From Xanthomonas floridensis (GTDB taxonomy: Bacteria > Pseudomonadota > Gammaproteobacteria > Xanthomonadales > Xanthomonadaceae): DNA of 64,000 nucleotides. Location: contig NZ_LXNG01000004.1 of NCBI RefSeq assembly GCF_001642575.1, positions 1 through 64,000 of the forward strand, given 5' to 3'. Shown one piece after another: positions 36,404 through 45,169 of the stretch; position 1 is the first letter of the stretch, and the number at the start of each line of letters is the position of its first letter. The notes beneath the pieces were generated by a model. The model searched no databases. It was not told where the DNA came from and saw only the letters and a program-made list of their open reading frames with translations. The translations under genes and the position numbers were made by a program.

Positions 36404-36667
36404 GGCAGGTTCAACGACAAAGGCGAGCGGTGGCTGGCAATTAGACCGCGCCAGGACTGTTGCTGCTGCAACCGTCAAGGCGCGCTCCGATGATCCCGCA
36501 CGGTAGCACGCAGCTGTCGCGCGGACGCGCCGCTGAAATGTAGCGAACGCACGGGCGATACCGTCGAGCGACCGGCCAACACTCCTGCGCCGAACGGTTC
36601 ATCCCTGTGCGTAACGCTGGTGATGTGGTGCCATTGCCCGTGAGCGTGGGCGGTTTAGACTGTGCGC

Positions 36668-36934
36668 ATGAGCGCACTTGTCTCCTGCCGCGCGGGCTGT
36701 GCGGCCTGTTGTATTGCCCCCTCCATCAGTTCGCCGATTCCGGGCATGCCGCAGGGCAAGCCGGCCGGGGTGCCCTGCGTGCAACTGGATGCGCAGTTGG
36801 GCTGCCGCCTGTTCGGGCAGCCGAGCCGCCCAGCGGTCTGCGCGAGCCTGCGTCCGTCAGTGGAAATGTGCGGCAGCTCGCGCACGCAGGCGTTGGCGAT
36901 GCTGGCTGCCCTGGAGCGTGCGACGCAGCCTTGA
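36668..36934 (+). CDS. YkgJ-family cysteine cluster protein
   Basis: An 88-residue soluble protein with the Cys pattern [14 protein letters not shown] ... [17 protein letters not shown] ... RPAVCASL ... MCG. This is the zinc- or iron-sulfur-binding layout of the YkgJ/CxxCxxCC family. The biochemical role is unknown. The ATG at 36668 is preferred to the GTG two codons upstream. It is followed seven bases after the stop by a hairpin. Confidence 0.82.
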   Translation: MSALVSCRAGCAACCIAPSISSPIPGMPQGKPAGVPCVQLDAQLGCRLFGQPSRPAVCASLRPSVEMCGSSRTQALAMLAALERATQP

Positions 36935-36940
36935 ATGTCG

Positions 36941-36955
36941 GGGGCGCTGCGCCCC
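36941..36955. terminator. Short GC hairpin after ykgJ-like gene
   Basis: GGGGCG-ctg-CGCCCC, a six-base stem with a three-base loop, lies seven bases after the stop. There is no U-run, so it is a weak or rho-assisted terminator at best. Confidence 0.4.
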
Positions 36956-37214
36956 TGCCTGCGGCCAACGCTGGCGTAGCGCAAGGCGGCTGAAGGATCG
37001 TGCGTGTTCGAGCGCGTTGCCTGGTGCGTGCAGGCGGCTCAAGGCCACGGTGGTAAAGGGGAGCGAGCAGGGCGCTACGCTGATGACCTGGCCGATCGAG
37101 GCCGCGCAGGACTTGCGCTAGCCGCCCCCAAGCGCTGCGATCAGCCCAGTCTTGCCGGTCAAACTGCCGCTGCCGCTGCCGATGTGGATCGGCGGCGGCA
37201 GCGTCGACGCGCGC

Positions 37215-38111
37215 TCAACCGTTGGCGTTGGCCTTGCGCCCGGCAAATACGCGCTTGATGCCGGCGCCCAGCGCCAGCACGCCGAACAGCACCAGCTTCC
37301 AGCCCTTGGCCAGCAGCAGGCCAAGCTTGGCGAACAGCCCGGCCTTGGCCGCCAGGCCGCCGCCGATCAGGCCGGCCAGGCCATAGCTGGCGATCTTGTC
37401 GGTGGACGGGTTGTGGTCGGCATAGCGTGCACCCTGGTCGAACTCGGTCATCGGCAGCAGCTGCTGCATGCCCTGACGCACCTGCTCGAGCTGGCCCATG
37501 CCGGCGACGGCGTTGAGGCTGAGATAGCCGCTGCGTCCCAGTACGCGGATATCGTAGTTGAGCGTGTGCTGCTGGGCGCCATCGAAGCGCAGTTCCTTTG
37601 CCCAGTAGAGTTTCTTGCTGCCGGCGTCGTAGCGCGGCGGCACGGCCCAGCCGAGCAGGTCGACCGTGCCATACCCCTGTTCGCGCCGTGCGGCGTTGTC
37701 CTCGGCGGTGCCCTTCTGCATCTGTGCCAGCAGTTCGCTGTAATCGATCTTGGCGGCGTCCTCGTCGGACACATAGCCCTCATCGCTGTAGGTCACCACC
37801 ACCGCCCAGCTGTCCGGTGCATCCAGCGCAGGCGTGCGCGGCACGATCATGCCCAGTACGCTGTCGTCGGGTGGGTTACCCCACAGCTGCTCGAGCACGC
37901 GGCGCGTATCGGCCTTGTCGAGGTAACGGAAGGCCGGGTCCAGATCGAAGTGCGCCTTGGCCTGCGGCACGGCGATATGGCCGTCGTGATACTGCAGCGC
38001 AGAGAGCACTTGCGCCTCATCCGCGGCTTCGGCCGGTACGGCGAGCAGCAACGGGCTTGCGACAAGCAGGCAGGCGGCCAGCAGGCCGCGCAGGACAACG
38101 GAAGTGTGCAT
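37215..38111 (-). CDS. DUF2167 family membrane protein
   Basis: A 298-residue envelope protein with a signal peptide (MHTSVVLRGLLAACLLVASPLLLAVPAEA). The extracytoplasmic domain (about 30-240) shows DUF2167 features such as LLGWAVPPRYDAGSKKLYWAKEL and LNYDIRVLGRSGYLSLNAVA. One or two C-terminal hydrophobic helices (about 243-285: IASYGLAGLIGGGLAAKAGLFAKLGLLL, KLVLFGVLALGAGIK) and a basic tail close it. The family is widespread and uncharacterised. It is upstream of ykgJ on the opposite strand, and no functional link is seen. Confidence 0.83.
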   Translation of the reverse strand: MHTSVVLRGLLAACLLVASPLLLAVPAEAADEAQVLSALQYHDGHIAVPQAKAHFDLDPAFRYLDKADTRRVLEQLWGNPPDDSVLGMIVPRTPALDAPDSWAVVVTYSDEGYVSDEDAAKIDYSELLAQMQKGTAEDNAARREQGYGTVDLLGWAVPPRYDAGSKKLYWAKELRFDGAQQHTLNYDIRVLGRSGYLSLNAVAGMGQLEQVRQGMQQLLPMTEFDQGARYADHNPSTDKIASYGLAGLIGGGLAAKAGLFAKLGLLLAKGWKLVLFGVLALGAGIKRVFAGRKANANG

Positions 38112-38191
38112 CAGGTCGAATCCATTCGATGGCAGCGTCCCCACGCCGCAGGGCGCAGATTCTGCCATGCGTTCACACGGCAGACAACGGG

Positions 38192-38737
38192 TCAGCGCGC
38201 GCTGGCGATACCCAGGTACTGATCCTTGAGCCGCACATAATGCTGGGCCGAGTAATGCAGGCTTTCGATTTCCGTGTCGCTGAGCGTGCGCGCCAGGCGG
38301 GCGGGGTTGCCCAGCCACAACTCTGCCTCGCCGACCACCTTGCCCGGCCCGACCACTGCACCGGCACCGACAAATCCGTAGCGTTTGATGGTGGCGCCAT
38401 CCAGCACACAGGCGCCCATGCCGATCAGGCACAGGTCTTCGATGGTGCAGGCATGCAGGATGGTGCCGTGGCCCACGGTCACGTCGGCGCCGATGATGGT
38501 CGGGTAGCCGGCCTTGTTGAACGGGCTGTGGTGGCTGACGTGGATGATGGTGCCGTCCTGCACATTGGTACGCGCGCCGATCTGCACATGATTGACGTCG
38601 CCGCGGATCACCGTGCCCGGCCATACCGACACATCGTCGCCCAGGCTCACCTTGCCGATGATGGTGCAGGCCGGGTCGATATAGACGCGCTCGCCCAGTT
38701 GCGGGGTGTGGTCCAGAAACGGGCGGATCGGGGTCAC
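38192..38737 (-). CDS. Gamma-carbonic anhydrase-like hexapeptide-repeat protein
   Basis: A 181-residue left-handed beta-helix protein with hexapeptide turns throughout (VWPGTVIRGDVNHVQIGARTNVQDG and beyond). Metal-binding His candidates lie in IIHVSHHSPF and VGHGTILHACTIED, matching the gamma-carbonic anhydrase/YrdA/PaaY group. Many members have unproven activity. The start is a GTG with GGAGAAT correctly spaced upstream. Expected to form a cytosolic trimer. It is 80 bp upstream of the DUF2167 gene on the same strand. Confidence 0.88.
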   Translation of the reverse strand: MTPIRPFLDHTPQLGERVYIDPACTIIGKVSLGDDVSVWPGTVIRGDVNHVQIGARTNVQDGTIIHVSHHSPFNKAGYPTIIGADVTVGHGTILHACTIEDLCLIGMGACVLDGATIKRYGFVGAGAVVGPGKVVGEAELWLGNPARLARTLSDTEIESLHYSAQHYVRLKDQYLGIASAR

Positions 38738-39460
38738 GGCATTCTCCGGCAAGTCAGCGTGCCGCCAGGTGCGGACACGGCGGGGATGATACCCGGGCCG
38801 TGGTGGTGGCTGTGGAAGGCCCCAGGTCATACGGCAGAGGTGCATCTGCAGGCGCGGCGACATGCTGCCGGCAGCGGCCTGTATGCCGGTGGGGTCACGA
38901 AGCGGTGGGCGCTTGCCGCTGTTGTGCAAGGCTGCGATCGCAGACCAAAGACCAAAGACCAAAGACCAAAGAACGCAGTCCGCAGTCCGCAGTCCGCAGT
39001 GACTGCACTGTCGTGTAGTACGAACCGCACGCACGTACCGCCGTGTTATTGGCTGGCAGCCGCAGTGCGTCACGCTCAGGCGACGCAATCGGTATCGCGA
39101 CCAACCGTCCTGCGATGTCTTTGCGGCAGCGCCAGGACTGGCGGCCGTTGCTCATCTCAGCGATGGACGTCGCCTGCCATGGCGTGAAGTCGACGGCGCG
39201 TCCGAACGCGTGGTCGCCCAAGCGAAGCGCAATGACGTCACGTCCGATAAGCGCACAGCACTGCGGTGATCCGGCTTGAACCGTGCCTGCGATCGGCCTA
39301 GCGTGCGTGCAGATGCGATGCGATGCGGTGGCGAGTGCCGGGCGACGCGAAATCGCTTTCTCCCGCTCGCCGTCGTTGCAGCGCCGCGCAAGGCGCTGTC
39401 GATGCACGACTACCGGCATCCCGCTCTGCAAGAACACTCCCTTCTCCACAGGACACCCCG
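38738..39460. other. Gene-poor divergent region ahead of the MFS transporter gene
   Basis: About 720 bases between the gamma-carbonic anhydrase gene and the MFS gene. It contains a composite 7-bp repeat array (38942-39001) but no credible gene; open frames on both strands lack family features. It should hold two divergent promoters, which I could not place. Confidence 0.5.
38942..39001. repeat. Composite 7-bp tandem repeat array
   Basis: Four AGACCAA units (38942-38969) are followed, after four bases (AGAA), by four CGCAGTC-type units (38974-39001; the last is CGCAGTG). As at 22303, one array changes unit sequence while keeping the 7-bp period. Confidence 0.85.
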
Positions 39461-40765
39461 ATGCTCCAACGCACCTCGACGCCTGCGCCCTTCGTGCTGG
39501 AGCGCATGACGCCCTTTCAGTGGCGGGCAGTAGCGATCTGCGTGCTGCTGACAATGCTCGACGGCTTCGACGTGATGGCGATGGCGTTCACCGCGCCGCA
39601 TGTGTCGGCGGATTGGCAGTTGTCGGGAAAGTGGCTGGGGGTGTTGTTCAGTGCCGGACTGGTGGGCATGGCAGTGGGGTCGTTGGTACTGGCGCCGTTG
39701 GCCGACCGCATCGGCCGCCGCACGCTGACGCTGATCTGCCTGGCGATTCTCACCGTGGGCATGGGCGCCTCGGCGCTGGCCGGCAACGCCTGGCAACTGG
39801 GGGCGCTGCGGGCGTTCACCGGGATCGGGATCGGCGGCATGCTGGCCTGCGTGGCGGTGACGGCTGCCGAGTATGCGACCGCGCGCTGGCGCAGTACGGC
39901 CACAGTGTTGCAGGCCACCGGCTACCCGGTGGGCGCCACGGTGGGCGGAGCGATCGCGGCGCTGCTGTTGCAGCACTGGTCGTGGCCGTCGGTGTTTCTG
40001 CTTGGCGCACTGGGCTCGTTGGCGTGCGTGCCGCTGGTGCTTGCCTTTCTGCCGGAGTCGCTGGAGTTCCTGATGGCTCGCCGGCCGCCGAACGCGCACG
40101 CCCGCTTCAACGCGGTGCTGGCGCGGATGGGAATGCCGGCTGCGTCGCAACTGCCGCCGCCACCGGTACAGGCTGCGGGGCAGGGCTATGCCGCGCTGTT
40201 CGTCGGGGCGGTGCGGCGGCAGTCTCTGCTGATCGCGCTGGCGTTCTTCCTGTTGATGTTTTCGTTCTACTTCGTGCTCAGCTGGACGCCCAAGCTGCTG
40301 GTGACGGCGGGGCTGTCGGCCGACCAGGGCCTGACTGGCGGGGTGCTGTTGAATCTGGGCGGTATCGCGGGCGGTACGCTGTTCAGTTGGCTGGCGCTGC
40401 GCGCGCGGCTGTCGCGGCTCACCGCGGGTGCACTGATCCTGGTGGCGGTGGCGATGCTCGCGTTCGGGCTGAGCAGCGCGGTGCTCAGCTGGGCCTTCGT
40501 GACGGCCCTGCTCACCGGTGCGGCAATGACCGCGGCCATGGGAGGGTTGTATGCGGTGGCGCCGGTGGTGTTCCCGGCGGCCGTGCGCTCCACCGGCATG
40601 GGCTGGGCGATCGGCATGGGGCGCTTTGGCGCGATCCTGTCGCCCCTGTGCGCGGGGGTGTTGCTGGACGCCGGGTGGACGCCGGCCATGCTGTACCTGG
40701 CCTGCGCCGTGCCGCTGCTGTTCGCCGCCGCCGCCGTGGTGGCGATGCGCTTGCCGCATCGCTGA
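39461..40765 (+). CDS. MFS aromatic acid:H+ symporter (PcaK-like)
   Basis: A 434-residue inner-membrane carrier of 12 predicted helices. It has LLTMLDGFDVMAMAF in helix 1 (the DGFD motif typical of the aromatic acid:H+ symporter family), DRIGRRTLTLI between helices 2 and 3, and PESLEFLMARRPP before the central loop. Likely cargo is 4-hydroxybenzoate, protocatechuate or vanillate, given the pob/van/pca genes downstream; this is inference from context. The start is the ATG at MLQRTSTPAP, preceded by CACAGGACACCCCG. Confidence 0.88.
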   Translation: MLQRTSTPAPFVLERMTPFQWRAVAICVLLTMLDGFDVMAMAFTAPHVSADWQLSGKWLGVLFSAGLVGMAVGSLVLAPLADRIGRRTLTLICLAILTVGMGASALAGNAWQLGALRAFTGIGIGGMLACVAVTAAEYATARWRSTATVLQATGYPVGATVGGAIAALLLQHWSWPSVFLLGALGSLACVPLVLAFLPESLEFLMARRPPNAHARFNAVLARMGMPAASQLPPPPVQAAGQGYAALFVGAVRRQSLLIALAFFLLMFSFYFVLSWTPKLLVTAGLSADQGLTGGVLLNLGGIAGGTLFSWLALRARLSRLTAGALILVAVAMLAFGLSSAVLSWAFVTALLTGAAMTAAMGGLYAVAPVVFPAAVRSTGMGWAIGMGRFGAILSPLCAGVLLDAGWTPAMLYLACAVPLLFAAAAVVAMRLPHR

Positions 40766-40866
40766 ACTGCTCAGCCCGCTGCGCCCGACCGCGTGACTGC
40801 GCCTGTCCAGGACGGATCGGCGGACCAAAGAAATCGTGCCGGCTGCCGATACCTCCGAAGACCGCC

Positions 40867-42150
40867 ATGCCCATGGCGGACTCTTCCGCGGACATCGTGC
40901 ACACCAGCGCCGGCATGCTCAGAACCATCGACTCCGACCAACTTCGCCCCGGCATGTATGTCTACAAGCTGCTGGGCGCGTGGGTGCACCATCCGTTCTG
41001 GAAAACCTCGTTCCTGGTCGATTCGGACGACGTGGACAAGATCCACGGCAGCCGGATCGAGCAACTGGTGATCGACACCGCGCGCGGGCTGGATGTGGAC
41101 GCGGGGACGCCGGAAACGGAGGCAGCCGATCTCACTCCACTGGCACCGGAGCCGGAGCCGCCGGAGCCGGCATCCAGCACGCGTACGGTCCGCACCAGCA
41201 GCGTCACCGCGCAGGTCGGCATCGAGGCCGAAGTGGTGCGTGCGCGGCGTATTTTCGAAGATGGGCGCGACACGGTGGAGGAGATGTTCCGCGACGTGCG
41301 GCTCGGCCGTACCGTCGACACCGAGGCGGCCATGCCGCTGGTGGAAGCCATCAACGATTCGGTGCTGCGTCACCCGCAGGCGCTGATCAGCGTGGCGCGG
41401 CTCAAGACCGCCGACGACTACACCTATCTGCACTCGATGGCCGTGGCCGGGCTGATGAGCGGGCTCGCCCGCCAGCTCGGCCTGCCCGATGCGCAGGTGG
41501 TGGAAGCGGCGATGGGTGGCCTGCTGCACGACATGGGCAAGGCGGTGACGCCGCTGGACATCCTCAACAAGCCGGGCCGGCTCACCAACGAAGAAATGGA
41601 GGTCATGCGCCAGCATCCGCTGGATGGCCATCGCCTGCTGGTGGCCGGTGGCGTGCAGAACGCGGTGGTGCTGGAAATTGCCCTGCATCATCACGAAAAA
41701 ATGGATGGCAGCGGTTATCCGAACCGCCTGGTTGGCGAAGAGATCTCGCTGATGTCGCGGATGGGCGCGGTCTGCGATGTCTACGACGCCATCAGTTCCG
41801 ACCGCCCCTATAAACGCGGCTGGGATCCGGCCGAATCGCTCAAGCAGATGGCCTCGTGGAAAGGCCACTTCGACCCGGTGATCTTCCAGGCGTTCGTGCG
41901 CCGGCTGGGCATCTATCCGGTTGGTTCGCTGGTGCGGCTGGAATCGCAGAAGCTGGCCGTGGTGATCGAACAGACCCCGGACGCGTTGCTCAAACCGAAG
42001 GTGCGGGTGTTCTACTCGGCCAAGCTGCGCAGCCATGTGCTGGTGCAGGATATCGACCTGTCGCGCCCCGACTGCCAGGACCGGATCGAAAAGATGGAAA
42101 TCCCGAGCGACTGGGGCTTCCGCGATCTCGAGAAACTCTGGCTGCCCTGA
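40867..42150 (+). CDS. HD-GYP domain cyclic-di-GMP phosphodiesterase
   Basis: A 427-residue protein. The N-terminal DUF3391 domain (SDQLRPGMYVYKLLGAWVHHPFWKTSFLV, about 20-130) precedes a linker rich in Pro/Glu and a C-terminal HD-GYP domain. The HD pair is in LLHDMGK (near 221-222), HHHEKMDGSGYP supplies GYP (near 283-285), and SDRPYKRGW follows. It should linearise c-di-GMP, affecting biofilm, motility and virulence, as HD-GYP proteins do in xanthomonads. It has no receiver domain or membrane segment. Starts at 40867, 40873 or 40915 are all possible, and none has a strong ribosome-binding site. Confidence 0.92.
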   Translation: MPMADSSADIVHTSAGMLRTIDSDQLRPGMYVYKLLGAWVHHPFWKTSFLVDSDDVDKIHGSRIEQLVIDTARGLDVDAGTPETEAADLTPLAPEPEPPEPASSTRTVRTSSVTAQVGIEAEVVRARRIFEDGRDTVEEMFRDVRLGRTVDTEAAMPLVEAINDSVLRHPQALISVARLKTADDYTYLHSMAVAGLMSGLARQLGLPDAQVVEAAMGGLLHDMGKAVTPLDILNKPGRLTNEEMEVMRQHPLDGHRLLVAGGVQNAVVLEIALHHHEKMDGSGYPNRLVGEEISLMSRMGAVCDVYDAISSDRPYKRGWDPAESLKQMASWKGHFDPVIFQAFVRRLGIYPVGSLVRLESQKLAVVIEQTPDALLKPKVRVFYSAKLRSHVLVQDIDLSRPDCQDRIEKMEIPSDWGFRDLEKLWLP

Positions 42151-42683
42151 TCTGGCCGTGTTCCGCGGCGGGTGATGCTGCATGCCCGTCCGGCGTGTGG
42201 CGCGTGCCTGCCTGCGCGTCCTTGCTGATCGGCACGCCGCCGACGGCTGCTCCCGGCCACGCCCCGCGGCCGATCACACCGCACCGCCTGGCCCATGCAG
42301 CCTGCCGATCCCCGTCTCGACCCAGATCCAGCACTACCTAGCGGACGCGACCATGCTGCGCTGCAGCTTGGCAATGTAGTTATGTTCAATAACTATTCCG
42401 GAACGCAATCACTTGCCGACCGGAACCATGTCCACTTCGTGCCTGGATCACCGCCGTCCCTCGCATGCTGCAGCGCTGCTACACCGCTGCCAGGCGTGCG
42501 CGTGGAAGCGTGGGCTGGCGCAGAGTTGGCACGGCACGCGACTCCGGCACGCAACGGCGGCCTGCACGTCCACATCGGTAGGCCTGGCCGCGTCTACAAT
42601 GCGGTGCACGCCGGGGATCGGCGTTGCGGACGGGGTGCGCAGCGCGTCCCGGTCCGCCCGCTGCCTTTGTCGCGAGAACCGCC
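42151..42683. other. Regulatory-looking gap upstream of the MarR gene
   Basis: About 530 bases without a convincing gene. Around 42370-42415 the DNA is AT-rich and carries the TAGTTAT/ATAACTA dyad. A TACAAT box at 42595-42600 could be a -10 element for the MarR gene, but no good -35 accompanies it. Confidence 0.45.
42377..42395. promoter_or_regulatory. Candidate MarR operator TAGTTAT-N5-ATAACTA
   Basis: A perfect 7-bp inverted repeat with a five-base spacer (19 bp in all) in an AT-rich island. Size and symmetry suit MarR-family dimers. It lies 289 bp before the MarR start, so either the transcript has a long leader or the operator controls an overlooked upstream promoter. Confidence 0.5.
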
Positions 42684-43160
42684 ATGCCCGCTACCGCCCC
42701 TGTTGCACCGTTGCCCGATCCCGTCACCGAGGTGGACCAGGCGCGCCTGCTGCGGCTGCTGGGGTATCGCATCACCCGCACCGAGCTGCTGGTGCGGCGG
42801 ATGTTCCAGGAGTGCGTGGCGGCCTTCGATCTGAAGCCGGTCGATTTCTCCTTGCTGATGCTGGTGGATGGCAACCCGGGGATCAACCAACGCCAGATCG
42901 GCGATGTGTTGCACGTGTCGCCGCCGAACCTGGCCATCGTGGTGGCACGGCTGGTCAAGCGCCGGCTGTTGCGGCAGGTGCGCGGGCGGCAGGACCGGCG
43001 CATGCAGCATCTGTCGCTGACGCCGGCCGGCATCACCCTGCTGACCGAAGCCGAAGCCGAGGTGTTGCGCATGGAGCGGCAACTCAGCGCAGTGCTCGGC
43101 ACCAGCGAGGCGCCGCTGCTGCGCGCGCTCGATCGCCTGGATCGTCTGGACACGCCGTAG
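42684..43160 (+). CDS. MarR-family transcriptional regulator of the phenolics module
   Basis: A 158-residue winged-helix dimer. Helices run through LLRLLGYRITRTELLVRRMFQECVA, the recognition helix-turn-helix is INQRQIGDVLHVSPPNLAIVVARLVKRRLL, and the wing is VRGRQDRRMQHLSLTPAG, with the conserved D-R-R. It heads the SphA-CalA-aldehyde dehydrogenase set on the same strand, so it probably represses those genes until a phenolic ligand or its CoA thioester binds, as in HcaR/FerR systems. Ligand and operator are inferred. Confidence 0.88.
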   Translation: MPATAPVAPLPDPVTEVDQARLLRLLGYRITRTELLVRRMFQECVAAFDLKPVDFSLLMLVDGNPGINQRQIGDVLHVSPPNLAIVVARLVKRRLLRQVRGRQDRRMQHLSLTPAGITLLTEAEAEVLRMERQLSAVLGTSEAPLLRALDRLDRLDTP

Positions 43161-43305
43161 GCTGCGCCCGCCGGCCACGTAGCCGGCGCCGTGTGTCCAC
43201 TTCTATTGCAACTGCACGTGCTGTGCGTAGCGCGGGGATTGCCCCTGCCTGACGCCTGCCCTGTGGCAGGCCCGCTGTTCCCTCCCAACGCTGGAGATGT
43301 CCGCA

Positions 43306-44319
43306 GTGAGTCAATCCTTGGAGATGTACCGGGCAGGTGGTGCAAGAGCGTCGTGGCAGGTCCGCGCAACGCTTGGGGCGGCGGCAATGTTTGCCACCGG
43401 TACAGCGCTCGCACAGGGCGTGCCGCAGAGTGCGGCGCTCACCAACGGGCTCAATACCGGCGGGACGAGTTTTCTGGATGGTTTCACCCGCACCACGCCC
43501 GGCTGGGCCGTGGTGACCTATCTGCGCCAGACCTCGCTGGATGCGGTCAAGGACGCGCGTGGCAACGATGTCCCGGTGTTCGAGAACCCGCGGATCGATT
43601 CCACCCTGCTGCTGACCCAGATCGCCTACGTCACGCCGTACACGCTGTTCGGTGGGGCACTGGGCTTCAATACGCTGGTGCCGTTGGTCAATCTGGACGC
43701 GTCCTTCGGGCGCGACAGCATCGCCACCCTGCGCGACAACGGCGCTGGCGTCGGCGATCTGACCTTCGGCCCGTACCTGCAGATGCTGCCGGTGATGCGT
43801 GACGGGCGGCCGGTGTTTTCGCAGCGTTTTGAAGTCGACGCCGTTGCACCGATTGGCAAGTTCGACCGCGATCGCGATCTCAACCAGGGCGCCGGCTATT
43901 GGTCGCTGGTGCCGAACTACGCGTTCACCATCCTGCCCACCGCCAAGTGGGAAGTCAGTGCACGGCTCAACTACGTCTACAACTTCCGCAGCGAGCGCCG
44001 GCCGAATCTTCCCGATGGATTCGCTTTCCGCAATGGCCAGGCCGGCGACGCGGGCTGGGTCAATCTCGCCACTTCCTGGGAAGTGACGCCACTGCTGCGG
44101 CTGGGCGTCAACGCGTATTACCTCACCCAGTTTCGCGACAACCGCACCAATGGCCAGCGTGTGCCCGACAGCCGCCAGCGCGTGTTCTATGCCGGCCCGG
44201 GTGGCGTGTGGCGGTTCGATGCCAACAACATCCTGTTCGCCAATGTGTATCTGCCGGTAGAGGTCAGGAATGCGGCCTCCGGCAACAACGTCAACCTGCA
44301 GTACGTCCATGTGTTTTAG
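43306..44319 (+). CDS. SphA/phenol-MetA-type outer-membrane protein
   Basis: About 337 residues with a signal peptide (ATLGAAAMFATGTALAQG, cleavage near ALAQ), then a beta-rich body. It includes GGALGFNTLVPLVNLDASFG and repeated amphipathic strands, ending in a terminal aromatic residue (LQYVHVF) as in outer-membrane barrels. It resembles the SphA / 'MetA-pathway of phenol degradation' proteins presumed to help uptake of hydrophobic aromatics. GTG 43306 is chosen because GGAG (43293-43296) is well spaced for it. ATG 43297 abuts that GGAG and would have no spacing. Part of marR-sphA-calA-ald. Confidence 0.82.
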   Translation: MSQSLEMYRAGGARASWQVRATLGAAAMFATGTALAQGVPQSAALTNGLNTGGTSFLDGFTRTTPGWAVVTYLRQTSLDAVKDARGNDVPVFENPRIDSTLLLTQIAYVTPYTLFGGALGFNTLVPLVNLDASFGRDSIATLRDNGAGVGDLTFGPYLQMLPVMRDGRPVFSQRFEVDAVAPIGKFDRDRDLNQGAGYWSLVPNYAFTILPTAKWEVSARLNYVYNFRSERRPNLPDGFAFRNGQAGDAGWVNLATSWEVTPLLRLGVNAYYLTQFRDNRTNGQRVPDSRQRVFYAGPGGVWRFDANNILFANVYLPVEVRNAASGNNVNLQYVHVF

Positions 44320-44352
44320 CGCCGGTACATCCGGCTCCTTCGGAGGGTGGCA

Positions 44353-45120
44353 ATGAATTTGCAGAACAAGACGATCGTAGTGACCGGTGTGGCGTCGGGC
44401 ATCGGCGCAGAGGTCGCACGGCTGGCACGGTTTCATGGCGCCACGGTGATCGGGGTGGATCGCACGCCGGTTCAGATGTCCCTGCACGGCTTTCATCAGG
44501 CCGACCTGGGTGACCCTGAGTCCATCGACGCGCTGGTCAGCGCCTTGCCGGAGCGCATCGATGCGCTGGCCAACGTGGCCGGCGTGCCCGGCACCGTGCC
44601 GCTGGATGTGGTGGCACGCGTCAATTACCTGGGCCTGCGCCATCTGAGCCACGCGCTGCTACCGCGCATCGTCCCGGGCGGTGCCATCATCAATGTCGCC
44701 TCGATCCTTGGCGCAGAGTGGCCGCAGCGACTGGAATTGCACAAGCAGCTGGCCGCCGCCGGCAGTTTCGAGGCCGGCACTGCCTGGCTGGCCGCGCATC
44801 CGGTGGCCCACGACACCTGCTACCAGTACTTCAAGGAAGCCTTGATCGTGTGGACGCTGCTGCAGTCGCGCCCCTGGTTCGCCGAACGCGGCATCCGCGT
44901 CAACAACGTGTCTCCCGGGCCGGTGTTCACCCCGATTCTGGGCGACTTCGCCGCGATGCTGGGCGAGGAACGCGTCAAGCAAGATGCCAAACGCATGACC
45001 CGTCCGGCGTACGCCGACGAGGTGGCCGACGCCATCGTGTTCCTGGCATCGGATGCAGCGCGCTGGATCAACGGCATCACCCTGCCGGTCGACGGCGGGC
45101 TGGCATCCACCACGCTGTAG
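44353..45120 (+). CDS. calA: Coniferyl-alcohol dehydrogenase-like SDR
   Basis: A 255-residue short-chain dehydrogenase resembling CalA of Pseudomonas HR199 along its length. It has TGVASGIGAEVARL at the cofactor site, NVAGVPGT, VNYLGLRHL, NVASILGAEWPQRLELHK, the catalytic CYQYFKEALIVW (YxxxK), VSPGPVFTPIL and WINGITLPVDGGLAST. It should oxidise coniferyl or related (4-hydroxybenzyl/cinnamyl) alcohols to aldehydes with NAD. The start is ATG 44353, preceded by GGAGG at 6 bp; the GTG two codons upstream is inside that site. It is followed 49 bp later by the aldehyde dehydrogenase, giving a two-step alcohol-to-acid module. Confidence 0.88.
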   Translation: MNLQNKTIVVTGVASGIGAEVARLARFHGATVIGVDRTPVQMSLHGFHQADLGDPESIDALVSALPERIDALANVAGVPGTVPLDVVARVNYLGLRHLSHALLPRIVPGGAIINVASILGAEWPQRLELHKQLAAAGSFEAGTAWLAAHPVAHDTCYQYFKEALIVWTLLQSRPWFAERGIRVNNVSPGPVFTPILGDFAAMLGEERVKQDAKRMTRPAYADEVADAIVFLASDAARWINGITLPVDGGLASTTL

Positions 45121-45169
45121 TTTCTCCCACCCGTTACTCCCCCCAATGTTTGTAGCAGGAGGCTAGACC

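Noticed and set aside
38895-39554. 219-codon minus-strand frame upstream of the MFS gene
   Set aside because: It runs through the heptad arrays and the MFS start, and shows no recognisable domain; treated as non-coding.
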